Below are positions 22,383-31,740 of a DNA stretch of 64,000 nucleotides, one piece after another; within the stretch, counting starts at the first letter, position 1, and the number at the start of each line of letters is the position of its first letter. Below the pieces are notes generated by a model that searched no databases, was not told where the DNA came from, and was given only the letters and a program-made list of their open reading frames with translations. The position numbers were made by a program, and so were the translations under genes. The stretch is from Phenylobacterium hankyongense (GTDB taxonomy: Bacteria > Pseudomonadota > Alphaproteobacteria > Caulobacterales > Caulobacteraceae), in NCBI RefSeq assembly GCF_003254505.1, contig NZ_QFYP01000001.1, positions 3,456,001 through 3,520,000 of the forward strand, given 5' to 3'.

Positions 22383-24974
22383 GTGTCCTATCAAAATTAC
22401 GCGGGCGCTTGGCTGACGCAGTCGGACGCCAACTACGACTGGCTGCCCAATCCCTGGACCCCCGTGGCGCTCACGCCCGGCGTCGACACCGTGAAGATCT
22501 GGCAGTCCTACGTGCTGCCTGACAGCGCTAACAATCTGATCGTCTTCGGCGACGGCAACTACGCCGCCGGCAACAACCAGGACAACGTCCTCAAGGCGGT
22601 GGCGAACAACAACCTCATCTATGGCGGCCGCGGCGCCGACGTCTTCGTGGGCGACGGCAGCACCACCTACATCGTCGCCCAGGGCGAGGGCGACAAGGTC
22701 ATCCAGAACTTCAGCGAGGGCGGCGACAAGCTGCGGCTGATCGGCGGAAACCTCACCACCTTCGACGCGGTGAAGTCGGCCATGGTGCAGCAGGGCTCCG
22801 ACGTCGTGCTGAACGACGGCGGGACGATGATCGCCTTCCGCAACGCCAGCATCGGGCAATTCCAGGCCAAGGACTTCCAGTTGCCGCTGAACATGGCCGC
22901 GTTCGGGGCGCCGACGTTCAGCGAGGACTTCAACAGCTCGGGCACGATCGGCGCGAACTGGGCCACCAACTACGGCTATGCCGGCACGGGGCTGAACAGC
23001 TTCACCCTGCCCAACAACGGCGAGCAGCAGATCTACGCCAGCCCGAGCTTCCAGGGGACGTCGAACGCGCCCCTCGGGCTCAATCCCTTCTCGTTCAACA
23101 ACGGCGTCCTGACCATCTCGGCGACACCGGTGTCCTCGGCCCAGTCGGCGCAGATGTGGGGCTACAACTACGCCTCGGGCATGCTGGAATCCAACTACGC
23201 CCAGACCTACGGCTACTTCGAGATGCGCGCCGAGCTGCCGCACGGCCAGGGCCTGTGGCCGGCCTTCTGGCTGCTGGGCGGGGACAACAAGGAGATCGAC
23301 GTCCTCGAAGGCCTGGGGAGCGACACCCGGACCGCCAACAACGCGATCCACAGCAACGCCGTGCCGGCGCTCGGCAACCACAGCTACAATCCCTATCCCG
23401 ACGGCTTCCACACCTACGGCGTGCTGTGGACCGCCCAGACGATCACCTACTACGTCGACCAGACCCCGGTCTGGCAGGTGGCCACGCCCGCCGACATGAA
23501 CTCGCCGATGCATATGATCGTGAACCTGGCGGTGGGCGGCAACTGGCCGGGCTCCCCCGACGGCTCCACGCCGTGGCCCGCCAACATGCAGATCGACTAC
23601 ATCCGCGCCTACGGCCTGCCCGATCCCAACGCCGCCGCGCCGCCGGTGACCCCGCCCGTGACGGCCCCGGTCACCCCGCCGCCGGTGACGTCGGGCGGCG
23701 ACCAGGTGCTGACCTCGGCCTACGCCGGCGCCACCCTGACCGGCGGCGCGGGCGCCGACACCCTGAACGCCAGCCAGGGTTCGGACCGCCTGACCGGCGG
23801 CGCCGGCGCGGACACCTTCGTCTTCAAGGCCATGCCCTGGAACGCCGGCCACATCACCGACTTCCAGGTCGGCGTCGACAAGCTCGACCTGACCGCGCTC
23901 TACGCCAACGGCTACCGCGGCGCCGATCCGGTGGCGGACGGCTACGTCAGCTTCGTCGCCGACGGCGCCGGCGGGACCAAGGTGCTGGTGGACACCGACG
24001 GCTGGGCGGGCGGCAACACCATCAAGTTCGTGGTGGCCACCCTCGACGGCGTCGCGCCTTCGGGCCTGAACGCCGCCAACGTGCTCGGCGGCGCGACCAG
24101 CTCCAGCGGCGGAACGACGCCGCCGGTCACCACCGGCGGCGGCCAGGTGCTGACCTCGGCCTACGCCGGCGCCACCCTGACCGGCGGAGCCGGCGCCGAC
24201 ACCCTGAACGCCAGCCAGGGCTCCGACCGCCTGACGGGCGGCGCGGGCGCCGACACCTTCGCCTTCAAGGCCATGCCGTGGAGCGCCGGCCACATCACCG
24301 ACTTCCAGGTCGGGGTCGACAGGCTGGACCTCTCCAGCCTCTACGCCAACGGCTACAGCGGCGCGAACCCCGTGGCCGACGGCTACGTCAGCTTCGTCGC
24401 CGACGGCGCGGGCGGGACCAAGGTCCTGCTGGACACCGACGGCTGGGGCGGCGCCAACGCCATCAAGTTCCAGGTCGTCACCCTCGACGGCGTGTCGCCC
24501 GACGGCCTGACCGCCGCCAACGTGTTCGGCGGCTCCGGCGCGGCCGCCCCGACCACGCCTCCCGCCAGCGCGGCCGGCCAGCTGCTGACCTCGCCCTATC
24601 CGGGGGCCCCCCTGACCGGCGGCGCGGGAGCGGACACGCTGAACGCCAGCCAGGGCTCCGACCGCCTCACCGGCGGGGCGGGCGCGGACTCTTTCGCCTT
24701 CGCCAAGGCCCCGTGGAGCGCCGGCCACATCACCGACTTCACCCCCGGCGTCGACGTCATCGACCTGCGCGGCCTGTTCACCGCCGCCGGCTACCACGGC
24801 GGCGACCCGATCGCGGACGGCTACCTGTCCTTCCAGTCGGACGGCGCGGGCGGGACCAAGGTGATGTTCGACCAGGACGGCTGGGGCGGGGGCACGCCGT
24901 GGCCGATCACCGTCACCACCCTGGACGGCGTCGCGCCAGGCAGCCTGCACAGCGCGGACTGGCTGTTCCACTAG
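22383..24974 (+). CDS. Secreted family 16 glycoside hydrolase with RTX-type calcium-binding repeats
   Basis: An 863-residue exported endo-beta-glucanase of the ExsH/licheninase type. Residues about 1-175 form an RTX-like domain (NLIYGGRGADVFVGDG, then IQNFSEGGDKLRL). Residues about 180-415 are the GH16 jelly roll with the catalytic motif EIDVLE (two Glu and one Asp) and WPAFWLLGG. A Pro/Thr linker leads to three copies of a 145-147-residue module, each with LTGGAGADTLNASQGSDRLTGGAGAD. There is no Sec signal peptide, and the C-terminal RTX modules fit type I secretion; the adaptor at the left end of the window is a possible but unproven exporter. GTG start at 22383 with GGGGG upstream. Substrate likely a beta-1,3 or mixed glucan or an exopolysaccharide. 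Confidence 0.92.
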   Translation: MSYQNYAGAWLTQSDANYDWLPNPWTPVALTPGVDTVKIWQSYVLPDSANNLIVFGDGNYAAGNNQDNVLKAVANNNLIYGGRGADVFVGDGSTTYIVAQGEGDKVIQNFSEGGDKLRLIGGNLTTFDAVKSAMVQQGSDVVLNDGGTMIAFRNASIGQFQAKDFQLPLNMAAFGAPTFSEDFNSSGTIGANWATNYGYAGTGLNSFTLPNNGEQQIYASPSFQGTSNAPLGLNPFSFNNGVLTISATPVSSAQSAQMWGYNYASGMLESNYAQTYGYFEMRAELPHGQGLWPAFWLLGGDNKEIDVLEGLGSDTRTANNAIHSNAVPALGNHSYNPYPDGFHTYGVLWTAQTITYYVDQTPVWQVATPADMNSPMHMIVNLAVGGNWPGSPDGSTPWPANMQIDYIRAYGLPDPNAAAPPVTPPVTAPVTPPPVTSGGDQVLTSAYAGATLTGGAGADTLNASQGSDRLTGGAGADTFVFKAMPWNAGHITDFQVGVDKLDLTALYANGYRGADPVADGYVSFVADGAGGTKVLVDTDGWAGGNTIKFVVATLDGVAPSGLNAANVLGGATSSSGGTTPPVTTGGGQVLTSAYAGATLTGGAGADTLNASQGSDRLTGGAGADTFAFKAMPWSAGHITDFQVGVDRLDLSSLYANGYSGANPVADGYVSFVADGAGGTKVLLDTDGWGGANAIKFQVVTLDGVSPDGLTAANVFGGSGAAAPTTPPASAAGQLLTSPYPGAPLTGGAGADTLNASQGSDRLTGGAGADSFAFAKAPWSAGHITDFTPGVDVIDLRGLFTAAGYHGGDPIADGYLSFQSDGAGGTKVMFDQDGWGGGTPWPITVTTLDGVAPGSLHSADWLFH
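23703..24970 (+). repeat. Three tandem coding repeats of about 441 bp
   Basis: Repeat units begin with CAGGTGCTG or its variant at about 23703, 24144 and 24579, giving periods of 441 and 435 bases (147 and 145 codons). Copies 1 and 2 are almost identical in their first 110 bases; copy 3 has diverged more. They encode the RTX modules of the GH16 protein. Confidence 0.9.
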
Positions 24975-24981
24975 AGGGCAA

Positions 24982-25010
24982 GGGGACTGCCCAATTGCTG
25001 GGCAGTCCCC
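24982..25010 (+). terminator. Strong hairpin after the GH16 gene
   Basis: A perfect 12-bp stem (GGGGACTGCCCA / TGGGCAGTCCCC) with a 5-base loop, beginning 8 bases after the stop codon. No U-run follows, but position and stability indicate a transcript end. Confidence 0.65.
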
Positions 25011-25083
25011 GCCTTCAGCCCGCCGAACGTGCTTTTTCACCGACCCGCTTCCGGCGCAGCCCGTACCGTCCTAAGCAAGGAAC

Positions 25084-26583
25084 GTGGATGAGGGACGGAC
25101 AAGCGTGGCGCAGGCCCGGGCGGCGGCGAACCCAGTGATCGATCCCGGCGCACAGGCTACAGCCTATGACGAGATGCGCACCGCCGACGGCGGGGTGCGG
25201 CCGCACTACGCCGCCCTCGAGGCGCGGCTCGACACCCTCAGTTCCGACGACCTCGCCGAGCGCCAGCGCACCCTGGAGCGGTTCTTCCTGCTGCAGGGCA
25301 TCACCTTCACGGTCTACGGCGCGGAGAGCTCCACCGAGCGGATCATCCCCACCGACCTGCTGCCCCGGATCATCCCCGGCGACGAGTGGTCGACCATCGA
25401 GACCGGCCTGATCCAGCGGCTGCGGGCGCTGAACATGTTCCTGGCCGACATCTATTCCGGCCAGCAGATCCTGATGGACGGCGTCGTCCCGCGCGACCTG
25501 GTGCTCAGCGCGCCGTCCTACCGCCGGGAGATGCAGAACCTCTACGTGCCGCACCAGGCCTACGCCAACGTCTGCGGCTCGGACCTCATCCGCCAGCCCG
25601 ACGGGGCCTTCGCGGTGCTGGAGGACAACCTGCGGGTCCCGTCCGGCGTCTCCTACATGCTGGCCAACCGCGAGGCCTCCAAGCGGGTCTTCCCCGGCAC
25701 CTTCCGCGGCGCCTCGGTGCGGCCGGTCGACCGCTATCCGGACCTGCTCTTGTCGACGCTGAAGAGCATGGCGGCGGAGTGGCGGCCCAATCCGCAGGTC
25801 GTGGTGCTGACGCCCGGCGTCTACAACTCCGCCTACTTCGAGCACGCCTACCTGGCGCGGCTGATGGGCGTGCCGCTGGTCGAGGGCCGCGACCTCGTGG
25901 TGCACGACAACATGGTCTACATGCGCACCACCACGGGCCTGCGCCGGATCGACGTCATCTACCGGCGAGTGGACGACGACTTCATCGACCCCCTCACCTT
26001 CCGCCGGGACTCGGGCCTCGGCGCCGCCGGCCTGTTCAACGCCTACCGGGCCGGCAACGTGGTGATCTGCAACGCGCCGGGCACCGGGGTCGCCGACGAC
26101 AAGGCCGTCTACGCCTACGTCCCGGCAATGATCCGCTACTACCTGGGCGAGGACGCCATCCTGCCCAACATCGAGACCTTCCTGTGCCGCGAGCCGGCGC
26201 AGCTCGGCCATGTGCTGGCAAACCTCGACAAGCTGGTGGTCAAGGCGGTGGGCGCCTCCGGCGGCTACGGCATGCTGGTGGGGCCGCACGCCACCCGCGC
26301 CGAACAGCAGACCTTCGCTGAGGCGTTGAAAGCGGATCCGGACAACTACATCGCCCAGCCGACCATCCAGCTGTCCACCGCGCCATGCCTGATCGATTCG
26401 ACCATCGAGCCGCGGCACGTCGACCTGCGCCCCTTCATCCTGTGCGGCGACAAGATCGAGGTGACGCCCGGCGCCCTCACCCGCGTGGCGCTGCGCAAGG
26501 GCTCCCTGGTGGTCAACTCCAGCCAGGGCGGCGGCTCGAAGGACACCTGGGTGCTCACCGACACCAAGGAGCTCCGGCCATGA
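25084..26583 (+). CDS. Circularly permuted ATP-grasp type 2 protein (DUF404/DUF407)
   Basis: A 499-residue enzyme-like protein of the circularly permuted ATP-grasp family, predicted to form amide bonds between carboxylates and amines using ATP. Family landmarks: RPHYAALEARLDTL near the N-terminus, LEDNLRVPSGVSYMLANRE (about 180-198), VYNSAYFEHAYLARLMGV, the ATP-binding VVKAVGASGGYGM (about 380-392) and HVDLRPFILCG. GTG 25084 (with AAGGA just upstream) or GTG 25105 may be the start. It heads a same-strand cluster with alpha-E and transglutaminase genes, a widespread conserved trio whose product has not been identified. Confidence 0.9.
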   Translation: MDEGRTSVAQARAAANPVIDPGAQATAYDEMRTADGGVRPHYAALEARLDTLSSDDLAERQRTLERFFLLQGITFTVYGAESSTERIIPTDLLPRIIPGDEWSTIETGLIQRLRALNMFLADIYSGQQILMDGVVPRDLVLSAPSYRREMQNLYVPHQAYANVCGSDLIRQPDGAFAVLEDNLRVPSGVSYMLANREASKRVFPGTFRGASVRPVDRYPDLLLSTLKSMAAEWRPNPQVVVLTPGVYNSAYFEHAYLARLMGVPLVEGRDLVVHDNMVYMRTTTGLRRIDVIYRRVDDDFIDPLTFRRDSGLGAAGLFNAYRAGNVVICNAPGTGVADDKAVYAYVPAMIRYYLGEDAILPNIETFLCREPAQLGHVLANLDKLVVKAVGASGGYGMLVGPHATRAEQQTFAEALKADPDNYIAQPTIQLSTAPCLIDSTIEPRHVDLRPFILCGDKIEVTPGALTRVALRKGSLVVNSSQGGGSKDTWVLTDTKELRP

Positions 26584-26614
26584 TGCTCGGAGTTCTGGGC
26601 GGAGGACGGCTCGC

Positions 26615-27556
26615 ATGATGCTCGCCAGGGTCGCCGACAGCCTCTACTGGATCGGCCGCTATGTGGAGCGGGCCGAGCACATGTGCCGGCTCTCCGACGT
26701 CATGCTCAACGCCACCCTCGACCGCACCGAGGCCGCCACCCAGGTGGCGCGGATCGCCCTGGCGGCGGTGGGCGATTCCGACGCCGAGGCGCAGAACCCC
26801 TACGAGGCGGCGCTGGCCCTGGTGCTCGACCGCGAGGACGAGGGCTCCATCGCCACCTCGCTGGCGCGCGCGCGGGAGAACGCCCGCCAGGTGCGCGACC
26901 AGATCACCACCGAAACCTGGGAGCGGCTCAACCTCATCTACCTGCGGATGAACGATCCCAACGCCGAGCGGACCTTCCGCGAGGGGTCCCAGGCCTTCCT
27001 GCACGACACCATCGCCGACCTGCACCTGTTCAAGGGCGCGGCGGACGCCACCATGAGCCACGGCGAAGGCTGGCGGTTCCTGCTGCTGGGCGTCTACCTG
27101 GAGCGGGCCCAGCTGATCGGCGGCCTCCTGGAGGTCTGCTTCGGCGAGGGCCGCAAACGCCCGATCACCGACCACTTCGCGCTGACCAGCCTGCTGCGGA
27201 TGAGCTGCGCGCTGGAGCCCTACCTGCGCAAGTACACCGCCGACATGCAGCCGCGCTTCATCCTGGAGTTCCTGCTGCTCGACGAGGATTTCCCGCGCTC
27301 GCTGCGCTACTGCACCGCCCAGATCGAGGAGCACCTGGCGAGCCTCAGCCGCCACTTCGAGACGATGGAGGCCACGGGCCCAGACCGCCTGGCCGGCCGG
27401 CTGAGGGCGCGGCTGAAGTACGCCGACATGAATGAGGTGCAGGCCCAGGGCGCCAGCGCCTTCATCGCCTCGATCCTGGACGAGGGCGCCAACATCCACC
27501 GCGCCGTCTACGAGAACTTCGTGGCCTATCCCCTCGAACAGCGCCTGCCGGCGTAA
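26615..27556 (+). CDS. Alpha-E domain protein (DUF403)
   Basis: A 313-residue all-helical protein of the alpha-E family, starting with the signature MLARVADSLYWIGRYVERAEH and containing LLGVYLERAQLIGGLLEV and FLLLDEDFPRSLRYC. No enzymatic activity is established; it is almost always encoded beside a circularly permuted ATP-grasp gene and is thought to form a complex with it. It starts 31 bases after the ATP-grasp stop and is followed 10 bases later by the transglutaminase gene. Confidence 0.92.
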   Translation: MMLARVADSLYWIGRYVERAEHMCRLSDVMLNATLDRTEAATQVARIALAAVGDSDAEAQNPYEAALALVLDREDEGSIATSLARARENARQVRDQITTETWERLNLIYLRMNDPNAERTFREGSQAFLHDTIADLHLFKGAADATMSHGEGWRFLLLGVYLERAQLIGGLLEVCFGEGRKRPITDHFALTSLLRMSCALEPYLRKYTADMQPRFILEFLLLDEDFPRSLRYCTAQIEEHLASLSRHFETMEATGPDRLAGRLRARLKYADMNEVQAQGASAFIASILDEGANIHRAVYENFVAYPLEQRLPA

Positions 27557-27566
27557 GGACCCGCCC

Positions 27567-28550
27567 GTGTTGCTCGAAGTCCGCCACGTGACCCGCTACC
27601 TCTACGACGAGCCGGTGCGCGAAAGCATCATGGAGGTGTGGATGCAGCCCCAGAAGGGCGCGCTGCAGCGGCTGGTGAGCTTCGACCTGGAGATCGATCC
27701 GGCGGCCCAGCTGTTCTCCTATCCGGACCCGTTCGGCAACGCGGTCTACCACTTCGACGTCCCCCAGCCGCACGACCAGCTGACCATCACCGCCCGTTCG
27801 GCGGTCGAGACCCAGCCGGCGACGGCCCTGCCCGAGGCGCTGGACCTCGGCGAATGGGACCGCCTGCGCTCCGACTTCGTCCTCGGCGAGAACTTCGAAT
27901 TCCTGCGTCCCCACGGCTTCGCCCGCGAGACCGAGGCGCTGCGGGCCTTCATGGCGGAGAAGGGCCTCGACAAGCTGCGCGCCCGCGACCCGCTGAGCGC
28001 CGTGCGCGCCCTGTCGGCGATCGTCTACGACTCCTTCGCCTACGAGGCCGGCGTCACCCGCGCCGACAGCCCGATCGACGACTCCCTGCAGGCTCGCCGC
28101 GGCGTCTGCCAGGACTTCGCCCACGTGATGCTGGCGATCTGCCGCGCCTGGGGCGTGCCGGCCCGCTACGTGTCCGGCTACCTGTTCACCGACCGCAAGG
28201 CGGGCGACCGTTCCGATCCGGACGCCACCCACGCCTGGGTCGAGGTCTTCCTGCCCAGCCTGCGCTGGATCGGCTTCGACCCCACCAACAACATCGTCGC
28301 CGGCGAGCGCCACATCGCCTGCGCGGTCGGCCGCGACTACTCCGACGTGCCGCCGTCGCGCGGCGTCTACAAGGGCGACGCCGAGAGCCAGCTGGCGGTT
28401 GGCGTCTCGGTGCGACGCGCGCGCGCGGCGCTCAGCGACCCGGAGTTCCTGCGCACCTCGCAGCCCACCCGTTCGCGCAACGGCCAGCGACGCGCCGCCG
28501 GCAACGCCTACGAGCAGCAGCAGCGCCAGCAGCAGCAACAACAGCAGTAG
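27567..28550 (+). CDS. Transglutaminase-like protein (COG1305 type) with a Gln-rich tail
   Basis: A 327-residue protein with the bacterial transglutaminase N-terminal domain (LEVRHVTRYLYDEPV) and a papain-like transglutaminase core with the catalytic triad Cys (RRGVCQDFAH), His (THAWVEVF) and Asp (IGFDPTNN). It may act as a peptidase or amide-transfer enzyme on the product of the ATP-grasp partner. GTG 27567 is the start, 10 bases after the alpha-E stop. The last 12 residues are EQQQRQQQQQQQ, encoded by a CAG/CAA run at 28514-28547, a low-complexity extension beyond the family's usual end. Confidence 0.92.
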   Translation: MLLEVRHVTRYLYDEPVRESIMEVWMQPQKGALQRLVSFDLEIDPAAQLFSYPDPFGNAVYHFDVPQPHDQLTITARSAVETQPATALPEALDLGEWDRLRSDFVLGENFEFLRPHGFARETEALRAFMAEKGLDKLRARDPLSAVRALSAIVYDSFAYEAGVTRADSPIDDSLQARRGVCQDFAHVMLAICRAWGVPARYVSGYLFTDRKAGDRSDPDATHAWVEVFLPSLRWIGFDPTNNIVAGERHIACAVGRDYSDVPPSRGVYKGDAESQLAVGVSVRRARAALSDPEFLRTSQPTRSRNGQRRAAGNAYEQQQRQQQQQQQ

Positions 28551-28553
28551 GCG

Positions 28554-29171
28554 TCACGTCCGGATCTGCGCCACCGCCTCCAGGCGCGGGTCGCCGGCGA
28601 TGTCGGCCGGCGCCATGAACCCCAGCCCGTCCCAGGGAAACTCCAGCCCCACGGTCTCGAAACATCGGGCGACATACTCGGAGCAGATGAACTCGTTCTT
28701 CGGCCCGAGGCTGGGATGCAGGCGGACGTCGAAGCGGCTCAGGACGATCCGCAGGGCGATCTTCAGCACCTCGGCCTGGGAGAACCGGTCGCCCAGCCGG
28801 CCGAACGCGAACTCCGCCATCTTCTTCAACGGCTTGGCGCGGGATTTTGCGGCCATTCCCGCATGCCGCGCCAACAGGATCCGGCCCGGATATGGCTCGG
28901 TCCCGTTGCTGGTGCGGGCCACGAAGCTCGACAGCGGCACGGCGCGGACCCCGAGCTTCTCCACGCATTCCAGCACGATGACCCGGCCGATCTCCTCCAG
29001 CTGGAAGGCGATCGCCACATGGCTCCACGGGCTGCGCGTGGACCAGCGGATCAACCGCGAGAAGCTGTCGTCGGCGGAGCACAGCAGGATGTCGCCGTCG
29101 CGCACTTGCCGCCGCACCTCGGCGTAGGGCCGGGGCGGAAGCTGCGACAGGACGTCGGGATCGATGGCCAT
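28554..29171 (-). CDS. YiiX/YebB-like NlpC/P60-superfamily cysteine hydrolase
   Basis: A 205-residue permuted papain-like enzyme. The catalytic His is in SPWSHVAIAF (about residue 50) and the Cys in NEFICSEYVA (about residue 165), the reversed order typical of the YiiX/LRAT-like group. Substrates in bacteria are largely unknown; cell-wall peptides or lipids are suspected. The start is uncertain: ATG 29171 (MAIDPDVLSQLPP) is favoured because the upstream extension has no resemblance to a signal or domain. It converges on the transglutaminase gene with a 3-base gap. Confidence 0.8.
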   Translation of the reverse strand: MAIDPDVLSQLPPRPYAEVRRQVRDGDILLCSADDSFSRLIRWSTRSPWSHVAIAFQLEEIGRVIVLECVEKLGVRAVPLSSFVARTSNGTEPYPGRILLARHAGMAAKSRAKPLKKMAEFAFGRLGDRFSQAEVLKIALRIVLSRFDVRLHPSLGPKNEFICSEYVARCFETVGLEFPWDGLGFMAPADIAGDPRLEAVAQIRT

Positions 29172-29459
29172 GGCGGCATCAACGCACGGCCAAGCTGAAA
29201 GGCTCAAAAGCGGACGGTCGCTGCGGCGGGAAAGCGCTCTTGCGACGACGCTTTGACCCACCGTCCGGAACGGGGCCGACATGGCGCGCCGATGGGCCGT
29301 CGTAGCCCGCCGCAGCCCGCAGAACTTAAGCGCCGGCGCAGGGCGACGGAAGGGCGGCCAGGGACCACATTGGCGATTTGCAATGCGGCGTACACCCCAC
29401 GGTCAAGTCGGGTCGCTATAGGGCGGTGGCGCGTGCGCGTTTCGCCGCCGGGGGCTTGC

Positions 29460-31622
29460 ATGAGACATATTTTCGGTCCCCTGGCCTTGCTGGCCCTCGC
29501 CTCCGCCACTCCGATCCGCGCCCAGACGAGCCCGCCGACGACGTCGGCCTCGACGGCGCACGCGGTCGATGAGGTGGTGGTCACCGCAACGCGGCCGCCC
29601 GCCCAGACCCTGCTCGACCGCAAGGTGTACACGGTCACGAACGACGTCATGGCCGCCTCCAGCTCGGCGGCGGAGATCCTCAACAACGTCCCGTCGGTGG
29701 CGGTCGACGTGGATGGCGGCATCACCCTTCGCGGCGACGGCAACGTCACGGTTCTGGTCGACGGCAAGCCGTCCGCCCAGTTCTCCGGCGCGGCCCGCGG
29801 ACTGAGCCTGCTGCAGTTCCCGGCCAGCGAGATCGACCGGGTCGAGGTGCTGGCCAATCCGCCGGCCCAGTTCAAGGCCGAGGGCTCCGGCGGCGTCATC
29901 AACATCATCACCAAGAAGACCCGCAAGGCGGGCTTCTCCGGCTCCACGCAACTGACCGTGGGCGACAAGCGCCGCTACGTGTTCGGGGTCGACGGCAGCT
30001 ACAACACCGACAGGCTCAAGCTCTCCGGCGGGATCGGATTGCGCCAGGACGCCAAGGAGCGCCTGACGACCTCGAACCGCACGGTGCTGGATCCGACCTC
30101 GAACGACCTGGTCCAGAGCCAGCAGAACATCGACGAGCATTTCCGCCGCCTGATCCCCTCGGTCAGGGGCAGCGTCGACTACGACCTGAACGACCGCCAA
30201 TCGGTCGGCGCCTCGTTCAGCCACCGTGAGCTGACCGGGGCGCGGTTCTTCGATCAGCACGACCTCAGCGGCCCGGCGATGGGGCCGGCGACGAGCCTCT
30301 CCGACCGGCACAGCGACGGCCACGAGTGGAGCGTCGACGAGAGCGAGGCTCTGCATTTCGACCAGAAGCTCTGGCGTCCGAACGAGACGCTCAGCATCGC
30401 CCTGCAACGCAGCGTCAACCGCGAGCGCGAGCGCTACGCCTATCAGAACACCTTCGCCATGCCCGCGGCGGCCCCGACCTTCGACGACCTGCACCTCAGC
30501 CACGACATCGTGAAGACCGAGTTCAGCGCCGACTACGACCTGCCGCTGGCGCACGAGCGGGAGGTGAAATTCGGCTACGACTTCGAGGGCGACCAGAACG
30601 CCTTCGACAACACCGGCGACAACATCGATCCGGCGAGCGGCCTGCCGGTGGCCAATCCGCTCCTCACCAACCATTTCCGGTACCGGCAGCAGGTGAACGC
30701 GGCCTATGGCGAGTACCAGACCCCGCTGGGCGCCTGGCGCCTGCAGGCCGGCCTGCGGCTGGAAGCGACCCACGTCTCCACCCTGCAGATCACCGGCGAC
30801 GTCCCCGGCGGCCGCAGCGACGTCGCCGCCTATCCGAGCCTGCACCTGGATCGCGACGTCGGCGACGCCGGCAAGCTCTCGGCCAGCGTCACCCGGCGGA
30901 CCACCCGCCCGGACCCGGAAGCCCTCAACCCCTTCGTCGACTACCAGGACACCCACAACCTGCGGGCCGGCAATCCGGACCTGCGCCCGCAGGACACCTG
31001 GTCGTACCAGCTCGGCTACAGCGGCACGGTGATCTCGCAGACCTACAGCGCCACCGCCTACTACCGCACCGACCGCAACAGCGTCACCGACGTCACCACG
31101 CCGATCAGCGCCGACGTGGTCCTGGTGACCAAGGCCAACCTGCCCCTGACCCGGTCCAGCGGCGTGGAATTCAGCGCCAACGGCAGGATCAATCCGAAAC
31201 TGTCCTACGGCGTCAGCGGCGACGTCTTCTACAGCCAGATCGACGCCGTCTCGCTCGGCGCGGCCGGACTGAAGTCGACGACGGGCGTGAACCTCAAGGC
31301 CAGCCTCGACTACCGCCCGACCAGCGCGGACACCGCCCAGATCTCGGTCTCGCGGTCGGACAAGCGGCTCACGCCCCAGGGCTACGTCACCGCCCTCAAC
31401 CTGGTGAACATCGGCTACCGCCGGCAGATCCGGCCCGACCTGGCCGTCACGCTGACCGTGAGCGACCTCTTCGACGGCCAGCGGTACCGCCGGCTCGTCA
31501 CCACGCCGCAGCTCCGCGACGACTACCTGCGCCACCAGATCGGCCGCATCGCCTACGTCGGCTTCGTCTACACCTTCGGCGCGCCGAAGAAGGCCAAGGC
31601 CGGGTTCGAATACGACCAGTAG
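29460..31622 (+). CDS. TonB-dependent outer-membrane receptor
   Basis: A 720-residue TonB-dependent receptor. Signal peptide: MRHIFGPLALLALASATPIRAQ. A TonB-box-like DEVVVTATR follows at about residue 38, then the plug (AAEILNNVPSVAVDVDGGIT, LVDGKPSAQF, EVLANPPAQFKAEGSGGVIN) and the barrel, which belongs to the group with a shortened OMP_b-brl_3 barrel (RPDPEALNPFVDYQD, NLRAGNPDLRPQ). The end is GFEYDQ, without the usual terminal aromatic residue. The ligand is unknown; no siderophore genes, TonB/ExbBD or Fur box were seen nearby. ATG 29460 is selected because it begins the signal peptide. Confidence 0.92.
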   Translation: MRHIFGPLALLALASATPIRAQTSPPTTSASTAHAVDEVVVTATRPPAQTLLDRKVYTVTNDVMAASSSAAEILNNVPSVAVDVDGGITLRGDGNVTVLVDGKPSAQFSGAARGLSLLQFPASEIDRVEVLANPPAQFKAEGSGGVINIITKKTRKAGFSGSTQLTVGDKRRYVFGVDGSYNTDRLKLSGGIGLRQDAKERLTTSNRTVLDPTSNDLVQSQQNIDEHFRRLIPSVRGSVDYDLNDRQSVGASFSHRELTGARFFDQHDLSGPAMGPATSLSDRHSDGHEWSVDESEALHFDQKLWRPNETLSIALQRSVNRERERYAYQNTFAMPAAAPTFDDLHLSHDIVKTEFSADYDLPLAHEREVKFGYDFEGDQNAFDNTGDNIDPASGLPVANPLLTNHFRYRQQVNAAYGEYQTPLGAWRLQAGLRLEATHVSTLQITGDVPGGRSDVAAYPSLHLDRDVGDAGKLSASVTRRTTRPDPEALNPFVDYQDTHNLRAGNPDLRPQDTWSYQLGYSGTVISQTYSATAYYRTDRNSVTDVTTPISADVVLVTKANLPLTRSSGVEFSANGRINPKLSYGVSGDVFYSQIDAVSLGAAGLKSTTGVNLKASLDYRPTSADTAQISVSRSDKRLTPQGYVTALNLVNIGYRRQIRPDLAVTLTVSDLFDGQRYRRLVTTPQLRDDYLRHQIGRIAYVGFVYTFGAPKKAKAGFEYDQ

Positions 31623-31740
31623 ATCTGGAGGCCAGATCGGCGTCGCCGCTGGTACGGGCTCCATGGGCGAACAGGTCAAATTGATTGGCGCTTGGTGAAA
31701 TTCCTCCGTTGAATGCGTGATCATTCCAGGAGCGTGTCCC

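Noticed and set aside
23703..24970. Possible CRISPR array
   Set aside because: The period is 441 bases and the units are in-frame coding repeats of an RTX protein; there are no spacers or Cas genes.
22350..25040. Open frame of about 900 codons antisense to the GH16 gene
   Set aside because: Composition of Val/Gly/Arg/Ala/His repeats is the mirror of the RTX modules, not a separate protein.
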